From Lachnospiraceae bacterium (GTDB lineage Bacteria > Bacillota > Clostridia > Lachnospirales > Lachnospiraceae), in the NCBI GenBank assembly GCA_910574885.1, contig CAJTDD010000001.1:1-64000 (forward strand): a stretch of DNA of 64,000 nt. Direction: 5' to 3'. Of this stretch, positions 57,314-64,000 are shown piece after piece (the stretch's first letter is position 1; each line of letters begins with the position of its first letter). A program made the translations under genes and the position numbers. Below the pieces are notes generated by a model. It was not told the origin of the DNA. It saw only the letters and a program-made list of their open reading frames with translations, and did no database searches.

Positions 57314-59383
57314 ATGGGGAAATCACTTTATATTGCAGAGAAGCCAAGCGTGGCGCAGGAATTTGCCAAGGCGCTGAAGATGAATGCAAGGAGAGGGGAC
57401 GGATATCTGGAGTCTGAGGAGGCGGTCGTGACCTGGTGTGTGGGGCATCTGGTGACGATGAGTTATCCGGAGGTGTATGACCCTAGCCTTAAAAGGTGGA
57501 GCTTGGAGACGCTGCCTTTTATACCGCAGGAGTTCAAGTATGAAGTGATTCCGGCTGTCGCCAAGCAGTTCGGGATTGTTTCGGGGCTTCTGAACCGGAA
57601 GGACGTGGAGCGGATTTATGTTTGTACGGACTCTGGGCGGGAGGGAGAATATATCTATCGGCTGGTTGAGCAGCAGGCGAATGTGAAGGGAAAGGAACGC
57701 CGCAGGGTGTGGATTGATTCCCAGACGGAGGATGAGATTCTGCGGGGAATCCGGGAGGCGAAGGATTTGAAGGAATACGATAATCTCTCGGCATCGGCGT
57801 ATCTTCGGGCAAAGGAAGATTATCTGATGGGAATCAATTTCTCCCGGCTTTTGACGTTAAAATATGGGAACAGTATTGCAAATTATCTGAAAACAGACCG
57901 TTCTGTGGTTTCGGTGGGCAGGGTGATGACCTGTGTACTCGGCATGGTGGTCCGGCGGGAGCGGGAAATCCGGGAATTCGTGGAGACGCCCTTTTACCGG
58001 GTGGTCAGTGTAAACGGGGAACCGGGGGAGACGTTCGAGGGAGAGTGGCGTGCAGTCAAAGGCTCCCGGTGGTTTGAATCCTTTGATCTCTATAAGGAAA
58101 ATGGGTTCAAGGAGCGCAAGAAGGCGGAGGAATTGGTCGCATATCTGAGCGAGGATGAGCCGCTTAGCTGCCAGATCGTCTCGATTGAGAAGAAGAAGGA
58201 GAAGAAGAACCCGCCCTTGCTGTTCAATCTTGCAGAATTGCAGAATGAATGCTCGAAGCGGTTTAAGATTAGTCCGGACGAGACGCTGCGCATCGTGCAG
58301 GAGATGTATGAGAAGAAGCTGGTGACGTATCCGAGGACGGATGCCAGGGTGTTGTCTACGGCTGTGGCGAAGGAGATCAATAAGAACCTGAACGGGCTGA
58401 TGAAATATGAACCGGCTGTGCCGTTCCTCAAGGATATCGTTGGTTTTGGGAGCCATAAGGGGCTTGAGAAGACCCGATACGTCAATGATAAGCAGATTAC
58501 GGATCACTATGCGATTATTCCTACAGGGCAGGGATTGAATGTGTTAAATTCCTTGCCATATCTGTCTGGGAAGGTGTATGATGTGATTGTCAGGCGGTTT
58601 TTGAGCATTTTTTATCCTCCGGCAGTGTACCAGAAGATTCAGATTGTCACGAAGATGAAAGAGGAGTCTTTCTTTGCAAGTTTTAAGGTGCTTGCAGAAG
58701 AGGGATATCTCAAGGTGGCAGGTATTCCCGGACAGAAGAAGGAGACGGCAGGGGATACAGGAAACAAGGAAAATCAGGAAGGAAGTTCAAAGAAGGAGGA
58801 AAAAGGCCAGGAAAACGGGACGGAGGAGAGTACCGACGCCGCGTTTTTCAAAAAGATACAGGCGCTTAAAAAGGGTATGGTTCTTCCGGTGCAGTCTCTT
58901 GAAATCAAAGAGGGCAAGACTTCCCCGCCTAAGCGGTATAATTCTGGTTCTATGATTCTTGCAATGGAGAATGCAGGGCAGTTGATTGAGGATGAGGAGC
59001 TGCGGGCACAGATTAAGGGCAGCGGAATCGGAACCAGCGCTACCAGAGGTGAGATTTTGAAGAAGCTGTTTCATATCGAGTATCTGGCGCTGAATAAGAA
59101 GACCCAGATTGTCACGCCGACCCTGCTTGGTGAAATGATTTTTGACGTGGTGGAACATTCCATTAAGTCGCTTTTAAACCCAGAGCTGACGGCAAGCTGG
59201 GAGAAGGGACTTACCTATGTTGCGGATGGAGAGATTACGCCGGACGAATATATGCAGAAGCTCAGCCATTTTATCATAAGCAGGACGGAAGGAGTGAAGG
59301 GACTTAGAAACCAGAACCAGCTTCGGGCGTGTTATGACAAGGCGGCAGAGTCGTACCGGAAACCGGGGAAGGAGAAGAAATAG
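57314..59383 (+). CDS. topB: DNA topoisomerase III
   Basis: This type IA topoisomerase decatenates DNA. The TOPRIM part has IAEKPSVAQEFA at the start and CTDSGREGEYIY; the active tyrosine is Y339 in VTYPRTDAR. A Lys/Glu-rich insertion near residues 475-505 (KKETAGDTGNKENQEG) is a likely flexible linker. The length of 689 fits TopB. It is a chromosomal copy, not part of the mobile elements. Confidence 0.94.
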   Translation: MGKSLYIAEKPSVAQEFAKALKMNARRGDGYLESEEAVVTWCVGHLVTMSYPEVYDPSLKRWSLETLPFIPQEFKYEVIPAVAKQFGIVSGLLNRKDVERIYVCTDSGREGEYIYRLVEQQANVKGKERRRVWIDSQTEDEILRGIREAKDLKEYDNLSASAYLRAKEDYLMGINFSRLLTLKYGNSIANYLKTDRSVVSVGRVMTCVLGMVVRREREIREFVETPFYRVVSVNGEPGETFEGEWRAVKGSRWFESFDLYKENGFKERKKAEELVAYLSEDEPLSCQIVSIEKKKEKKNPPLLFNLAELQNECSKRFKISPDETLRIVQEMYEKKLVTYPRTDARVLSTAVAKEINKNLNGLMKYEPAVPFLKDIVGFGSHKGLEKTRYVNDKQITDHYAIIPTGQGLNVLNSLPYLSGKVYDVIVRRFLSIFYPPAVYQKIQIVTKMKEESFFASFKVLAEEGYLKVAGIPGQKKETAGDTGNKENQEGSSKKEEKGQENGTEESTDAAFFKKIQALKKGMVLPVQSLEIKEGKTSPPKRYNSGSMILAMENAGQLIEDEELRAQIKGSGIGTSATRGEILKKLFHIEYLALNKKTQIVTPTLLGEMIFDVVEHSIKSLLNPELTASWEKGLTYVADGEITPDEYMQKLSHFIISRTEGVKGLRNQNQLRACYDKAAESYRKPGKEKK

Positions 59384-59409
59384 TAGAAAAAGAAAGGGAG
59401 ACAGGCAGA

Positions 59410-60087
59410 ATGAAGGAATTAACAGTTAAGGAATTGTACACATTGGATGAGACGATTGCGAAGGATATCTTCGAGGGTGTGACTTATCCTTGGGAAGTTC
59501 TTCCTAAAATCAGCGAATTCATCCTCCGGCTTGGGGAGACGCTTCCTGAGGAGGAGTATGAAAAGGTCGGTGAGGATGTGTGGATTGCAAAGTCAGCGAA
59601 GGTGTTTGAGTCCGCATATATCCATGGGCCTGCCATTATCGGAAAGAACGCGGAAGTCAGGCATTGTGCGTTCATTCGGGGAAATGCGATCGTCGGCGAG
59701 GGCGCCGTGGTGGGCAATTCTACGGAGCTTAAAAATGTAATTCTGTTCAACAAGGTTCAGGTGCCTCACTATAATTATGTGGGTGATTCGGTTCTTGGGT
59801 ATAAGGCGCATATGGGCGCCGGTTCCATTACGTCGAATGTGAAGTCAGATAAGAAGCTGGTGGTAGTGAAGACGCCAAAGGGCAATATTGAGACGGGTAT
59901 GAAGAAATTTGGCGCTATGCTTGGAGATGAGGTGGAAGTCGGTTGTGGAACGGTACTGAATCCCGGAAGTGTCGTTGGAAGCCATACGAACATTTATCCC
60001 CTTTCCAGCGTGAGAGGATATGTCCCGGCGGGGAGTATCTATAAGAAACAGGGCGAGGTTGTGGAGAAGGTCAGTACACTAGAATAA
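59410..60087 (+). CDS. Left-handed beta-helix (hexapeptide) acyltransferase-like protein
   Basis: From residue 60 on, hexapeptide repeats run through IAKSAKVFESAYIHGPAIIGKNAEV...AIVGEGAVVGNSTEL, resembling the C-terminal half of GlmU. The N-terminal 55 residues are helical. There is no nucleotidyltransferase domain. It may transfer an acyl group to a sugar nucleotide; the substrate is unknown. It lies 26 bases after topB and 13 before the dehydrogenase gene. Confidence 0.8.
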   Translation: MKELTVKELYTLDETIAKDIFEGVTYPWEVLPKISEFILRLGETLPEEEYEKVGEDVWIAKSAKVFESAYIHGPAIIGKNAEVRHCAFIRGNAIVGEGAVVGNSTELKNVILFNKVQVPHYNYVGDSVLGYKAHMGAGSITSNVKSDKKLVVVKTPKGNIETGMKKFGAMLGDEVEVGCGTVLNPGSVVGSHTNIYPLSSVRGYVPAGSIYKKQGEVVEKVSTLE

Positions 60088-60100
60088 CAGGAGGAAGAAG

Positions 60101-60979
60101 ATGCACAAAATTGGTTTTATAGGTGTAGGAATCATGGGGAAGTCTATGGTACGCAATCTGATGAAGGCTGGATTCGAGCTTCATATTTTTGCCAGGACGA
60201 AGGCGAAGGTGGAAGATGTAATCGGAGAGGGAGCCATTTTCCATGAGTCGATTAAGGAATGTGTTGACGGATGTGAAGCCGTGATTACCATCGTTGGTTT
60301 CCCTCAGGATGTGGAAGAGGTCTATTTCGATACGGGAAATATTCTGGACAGTGCGAAGGAGGGGGCTTATCTGATTGATATGACAACCACCAGCCCTATG
60401 CTTGCGAAGAAGATCTGGGAAGCGGGAAGCAAGCAGGGATTCCGTGTTCTGGACGCGCCTGTGACAGGCGGAGATATGGGAGCGAAAGCAGGTACTTTGT
60501 CGATTCTTGTTGGTGGCAAGAAAGAGGACTACGAGGCGTGTATGCCCTTATTTACGGCAATGGGAACGAACATCAACTATCAGGGAGAGGCAGGTTGCGG
60601 GCAGCATGCCAAGCTGGCGAACCAGATTATGATTGCGGGGGCGCTGTCTGGGGTCTGCGAGGCTTTGACATATGCGAAGGCGAAGGGGCTTGATTTGCAG
60701 GTGCTTCTGGATTCTGTTTCCACCGGGGCTGCAGGAAGCAGGCAGTTGGATACTTTCGGCCCTAAGATATTGGCAGGGGATTATGCCCCGGGATTCTTTA
60801 TGAAGCATTTTATCAAGGATATGAAGCTGGCGCTTACGGAGGCGAATATGAGCGGCCTTTGTCTGGATGTGCTGAGCCAGGCGTTGGCGAATTATGAGGA
60901 ATTGGCGGCAGAGGGGCATGGCGATCTGGGGACTCAGGCGTTGATGAAGTATTATGAGGAGACGACTGCCGGAGAATAG
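60101..60979 (+). CDS. Beta-hydroxyacid dehydrogenase (3-hydroxyisobutyrate/tartronate semialdehyde type)
   Basis: The 292-residue protein has the NAD(P) loop GFIGVGIMG (5-13), the substrate motif DAPVTGGDMGAKAGTL and a catalytic lysine in GQHAKLANQ. Family members interconvert beta-hydroxyacids and semialdehydes. The closest named activity cannot be chosen by eye. The stop lies 40 bases before mgsA, suggesting a common transcript. Confidence 0.88.
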   Translation: MHKIGFIGVGIMGKSMVRNLMKAGFELHIFARTKAKVEDVIGEGAIFHESIKECVDGCEAVITIVGFPQDVEEVYFDTGNILDSAKEGAYLIDMTTTSPMLAKKIWEAGSKQGFRVLDAPVTGGDMGAKAGTLSILVGGKKEDYEACMPLFTAMGTNINYQGEAGCGQHAKLANQIMIAGALSGVCEALTYAKAKGLDLQVLLDSVSTGAAGSRQLDTFGPKILAGDYAPGFFMKHFIKDMKLALTEANMSGLCLDVLSQALANYEELAAEGHGDLGTQALMKYYEETTAGE

Positions 60980-61019
60980 GCGAGGGATCATTGGAAATTT
61001 CCAACGAAAGGAGAAAGAA

Positions 61020-61496
61020 ATGGCAAGTGAAAATTTTGTAACATTCGAGATTGGAAAGACGAAGCACATTGCGTTGGTGGCGCATGACGGCAAGAAGAAG
61101 GAACTGGTGGAGTGGTGCGACAGGAATAAAGAGATCTTAAAGGGTCATTTCCTGTGCGGGACAGGCACGACGGCAAGGCTGATTGCAGAGAAGACCGGGC
61201 TTCCTGTGAAAGGGTATAACAGCGGTCCGTTAGGCGGGGATCAGCAGATCGGGGCGAAGATTGTGGAGGGGCAGATTGATTTCATGATTTTCCTGTGGGA
61301 TCCGTTAGAGGCACAGCCCCATGACCCGGATGTAAAGGCGCTTTTGCGGATTGCGGTGGTGTATGATATCCCGATTGCTAATAATCTGGCGACGGCGGAT
61401 TTTATGCTGAATTCTAAGTATATGGACGGGACTTATGACCGGAAGGTACAGAATTTTAATAGGACGGTTCAAGAACGGGTGGAGAAAATGAAATAA
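61020..61496 (+). CDS. mgsA: Methylglyoxal synthase
   Basis: It converts dihydroxyacetone phosphate to methylglyoxal and phosphate, bypassing lower glycolysis. HIALVAHDGKK (16-26), the phosphate loop GTGTTA, the catalytic D74 in GPLGGDQQIG, and HDPDVKALLR are all present. ATG 61020 follows AAAGGAG; the upstream in-frame start at 60954 lies inside the previous gene. The length (159) is typical. Confidence 0.95.
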   Translation: MASENFVTFEIGKTKHIALVAHDGKKKELVEWCDRNKEILKGHFLCGTGTTARLIAEKTGLPVKGYNSGPLGGDQQIGAKIVEGQIDFMIFLWDPLEAQPHDPDVKALLRIAVVYDIPIANNLATADFMLNSKYMDGTYDRKVQNFNRTVQERVEKMK

Positions 61497-61505
61497 AGAT
61501 AAAGA

Positions 61506-61535
61506 GGCTGCGGGGATCTACCGGCAGCCTTTTTT
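61506..61535 (+). terminator. Intrinsic terminator of mgsA
   Basis: GGCTGC and GCAGCC form the stem, followed by six T residues. Confidence 0.85.
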
Positions 61536-61591
61536 CCGTGATTGCTCGCCTAAGACGAACGTTTCCAAATATATACAATTGTTAATCAACT

Positions 61592-61786
61592 TTAAAACTT
61601 GTGGTCAATTCCGCTTTGCTTCATAATAGCATTCGCAGTATGCCTTGATTTTATACGGGTATCGACTGTCACATGACGATTGGTAATTGGGCTGTACCAG
61701 ATATCATGATCGCCTTTCCCGTGACGTCGAAAAGAACAGCCGTTTTGGGAAAGGATATTGCGTACTTTTTTCTCATATTCAGCCAT
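61592..61786 (-). CDS. hicA: HicA-type mRNA interferase toxin
   Basis: The 64-residue protein has the double-stranded RNA-binding-like HicA fold with FRRHGKGDHDIWYSP, where a histidine (H22 or H27) is expected to be catalytic, and a HTANAIMKQSGI C-terminus. It cleaves mRNA when unbound. It overlaps hicB by one base at the start codon and is read after it. Confidence 0.85.
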   Translation of the reverse strand: MAEYEKKVRNILSQNGCSFRRHGKGDHDIWYSPITNRHVTVDTRIKSRHTANAIMKQSGIDHKF

Positions 61787-62004
61787 TATAAGCTCATCCT
61801 TTCCTGGCGTTTTGACATAAATGTCAAGAAGAATGGCTGAGTTTTTGGGGCATTTAATGCAAGAAGTTCCGGTACGGCAAAACGAGTACGTTCTAACAGT
61901 GCATCAAAGGAACCAGATTCCAATACTAGACCGGGGATATCATCGCTTGTTGCAATCCATACATTAGCTTCATTATCCCACGTAAAATTTACGATATATT
62001 CCAT
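61786..62004 (-). CDS. hicB: HicB/DUF1902-type antitoxin
   Basis: The 72-residue protein shows VNFTWDNEANVWIATSDDIPGLVLESGSFDALLER, the partial RNase H-like fold of short HicB antitoxins (DUF1902 type). It lacks a C-terminal DNA-binding domain, so autoregulation may need another factor. Gene order antitoxin-toxin and an AGGAGG site support a working pair. Confidence 0.82.
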   Translation of the reverse strand: MEYIVNFTWDNEANVWIATSDDIPGLVLESGSFDALLERTRFAVPELLALNAPKTQPFFLTFMSKRQERMSL

Positions 62005-62300
62005 AACACATTACCTCCTAAAATATTTGTATTATTGAAAATATTAACTTTTATTTTATCTGACATCTATAAAGGACTTTTTCTTTCAACACAGATTAGG
62101 GTAAGATAGTTTTATTATATCAAGATTGACGAATGCGTCAATATAAAATTATCATAAATATTTCGGTTTATAAGTCCAATTTCTGACTTGATGGAATATA
62201 TTTGTTACTTTTTATATCTACGCCAATCACACTGCTGATCTGGCGTTGGTGTGAATTGTAACATATATTTCGTTACAACTCTTAACAATTCCTTAATATA

Positions 62301-62329
62301 TTGAAAAAATTACCAGTTAGTGTTAAAAT
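62301..62329 (+). promoter_or_regulatory. Promoter of the secreted glucosaminidase gene
   Basis: TTGAAA (62301-62306), 17 bases, TAAAAT (62324-62329). The gap 62005-62300 is AT-rich, with an imperfect CGCCA/TGGCG hairpin near 62221 and nothing else identifiable. Confidence 0.65.
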
Positions 62330-62383
62330 TAAAATGTACCAGCAGACACATTTCAATTAATAAGGGGCAAAGGAGGAGTAGAA

Positions 62384-64000
62384 TTGCAAAGAATAAGAAG
62401 ATTCCTGGTACTTACACTTCTTGTATGTCTTGGCGCGACGCTGCCAGGCATCGTGAGTAATGCAGAGGATATGTCAGGGGAGCAGACATCTGCAGGAGCG
62501 GGATTAGAGGATGAGAACCCTCAGCGTCTGGACGCAGTTACCGCTATGGATGAAGACGGTAACATTTTTGAAGTGGACGAAGAGGGCGGAGAGCTGGAAG
62601 ATCCAGGGATTGCGGCATTTTCGCGGGATATGTCGGTGAAAGTGGTCAATTTCCGGACGAAGGGCAATGCAGTTACGAACTACAAGGAATATAGTACCGG
62701 TACGGCAGGATACACCAACGGGGCATACGGTGCGGACGCTGCCTTTCTTGGGATATACGGCAGTAAAGTCCGTTTCATGCTTTCAGGCGTCGTGGGAGAA
62801 GTATCGGCAGAAGAGGTTCAAGTGGTTGATTTTGCATCCGCAGAGTCTGTCAGTTACTATGCAGTGGAAGGCGGAAGGCTGCGCCATTATATTACCCATG
62901 ATATGACGAAGGCAGAACATGCGACGTCTCTGGATAACGGCAGTGCGCCGTCATACTTACAGGCGGGAGTAGAGTACTACAGTTATGACGGACATTATTT
63001 TTATACTGATTATAATACGATGATTCAAGATTATCAGAATGAGACACGTTCCGCTTCTGTGAATGCAGGGAACCCGTATTATAATTATTACCAATATTTG
63101 CCGTTTCGCAGCAGGACATCTTATGCCGGGGCGGAGTTGAATAACTTGATCGGAGGTAAGACAAGCGGTTCCTCCAAATTGAGAAACACAGGAGATTATT
63201 TTGCAAACAGTCAGGATACCTATGGAGTGAATGCGCTGATTATGGTTGGAATTGCGGCAAATGAGAGTGGATGGGGGACAAGTAATATTTGCCAGAATAA
63301 GAATAACCTTTTCGGACTGAATGCTGTAGATGAATCTCCCGGAACCAGCGCCAACACTTATGGGAGTGTTGAGGAGTGTATCCGTCAATTTGCGGATGGA
63401 TGGATGTCCAGAAAATATCTGAACCCGAAAGGATGGACATATAACGGTGGTTTCCTTGGGAATAAAGCGAGTGGAGTTAATGTTAAATACGCTTCGGACC
63501 CTTATTGGGGTGAGAAAGCGGCGAATATAATCTGGAGTTTGGATCAGGACGGGGGCTGCCGGGATGCGTATGCCTATACCATAGGTATCAAGGATACGCT
63601 TGCGACAAGCCATACCAGCGTGAATGTACGTAATGGAAGCAGCCAGTCTTCATCAAGTTTGTATATGACCGGACAAGCTTCCAACTATGCAGTTTTGATT
63701 CAAGATGTGACTTCGGAAAATGGTTATTACAGGATACAGAGTGACGCTGTGTTAAACGCTGACAAATCTGGGCTGAATGCTGGAATAGGAGAGTATCTGT
63801 TTGAGCAGATGTATGCATACATGCATTCAGATTATGCTGTAATCGTCAATCAAGGCGGGACAGTGACGGCGAAGAAGGAGCTACAGTCTGTCGTCATCAG
63901 TCAGGTGCCAGCAAAGACAGCATATCTGGTGGGAGAAGTGTTTGATCCGACGGGGATGGTTGTACTTGCAAATTGGAGCGATGGAACGCAAGCGGATGTG
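62384..64000 (+). CDS. Secreted N-acetylglucosaminidase-like cell-wall enzyme (partial)
   Basis: A TTG start behind AGGAGGAG opens a frame that is still open at the window edge (539 codons seen). Residues 1-28 form a signal peptide (RRFLVLTLLVCLGATL...). An acidic region and an SH3-like part follow, then a glucosaminidase domain around 270-385 with IAANESGWGTS, where E294 is the likely catalytic residue. Next come an SH3b-like region (TSVNVRNGSS) and the start of a bacterial Ig-like repeat (KTAYLVGEVFDPTGMVV). It probably cuts peptidoglycan outside the cell. Confidence 0.82.
   Translation, partial: MQRIRRFLVLTLLVCLGATLPGIVSNAEDMSGEQTSAGAGLEDENPQRLDAVTAMDEDGNIFEVDEEGGELEDPGIAAFSRDMSVKVVNFRTKGNAVTNYKEYSTGTAGYTNGAYGADAAFLGIYGSKVRFMLSGVVGEVSAEEVQVVDFASAESVSYYAVEGGRLRHYITHDMTKAEHATSLDNGSAPSYLQAGVEYYSYDGHYFYTDYNTMIQDYQNETRSASVNAGNPYYNYYQYLPFRSRTSYAGAELNNLIGGKTSGSSKLRNTGDYFANSQDTYGVNALIMVGIAANESGWGTSNICQNKNNLFGLNAVDESPGTSANTYGSVEECIRQFADGWMSRKYLNPKGWTYNGGFLGNKASGVNVKYASDPYWGEKAANIIWSLDQDGGCRDAYAYTIGIKDTLATSHTSVNVRNGSSQSSSSLYMTGQASNYAVLIQDVTSENGYYRIQSDAVLNADKSGLNAGIGEYLFEQMYAYMHSDYAVIVNQGGTVTAKKELQSVVISQVPAKTAYLVGEVFDPTGMVVLANWSDGTQADV

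Overview
This window looks like a Gram-positive Clostridia chromosome, most likely a gut Lachnospiraceae. The basis is strong AGGAGG ribosome binding sites, near-consensus sigma-A promoters, a pyrB-pyrI pair, the yicC-gmk-rpoZ-rimO-pgsA-cinA run, and Lachnospiraceae-type element genes (DUF3990, DUF5688, LPD28, DUF932). The genus is not determined. No tRNA, 5S/16S/23S rRNA or CRISPR array was seen; the only RNA gene recognised is rnpB.

Layout. 1-2003: an RnlA/RnlB toxin-antitoxin locus in which the toxin is fused to an RNase HI, behind a perfect consensus promoter. 2136-19532: core chromosome with a GH13 amylase, rnpB, pyrI-pyrB (reverse), pheA, a DUF815 ATPase, a DHH phosphoesterase, rqcH (reverse), the yicC-to-cinA run and a GNAT/membrane/DUF4163-like fusion. 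19754-51564: an ABC-transporter operon (ATPase then permease, reverse strand) broken by two different serine-recombinase elements. 51759-64000: core genes queH, argH, asd, ppk, topB, a left-handed beta-helix protein, a beta-hydroxyacid dehydrogenase, mgsA, a hicBA pair, and the start of a secreted glucosaminidase that runs off the window.

The two insertions can be reconstructed to the base. Element 1 (5,700 bp, cores at 19860 and 25560) interrupts the permease gene. It carries a DUF3990/partner pair, a large serine recombinase, and a two-gene AAA-ATPase plus TOPRIM-like module that resembles an anti-phage system. Element 2 (24,553 bp, cores at 26872 and 51425) splits the Walker A codons of the ATPase gene. 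It carries a second DUF3990/partner pair, a helicase and a primase-helicase, ParA/ParB with three palindromic parS candidates in and beside parB, a sigma-like factor, RadC, a YqaJ exonuclease with a Rad52-like annealing protein, three Rpn-type nucleases, several decayed genes, and its own recombinase at the right end. No relaxase or type IV secretion gene was seen in element 2, so it looks like an integrated plasmid-like or satellite element rather than a self-transmissible one. Removing both elements restores a 255-codon ATPase and a 265-codon permease in frame.

Two small structured repeat families also recur: R1, a multi-hairpin repeat with four copies (one inside element 2), and R2, hairpins with GGGGCTGTCGG arms (two copies). 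Coordinates and motifs were read by eye; family names come from recognised sequence patterns, not from searches.
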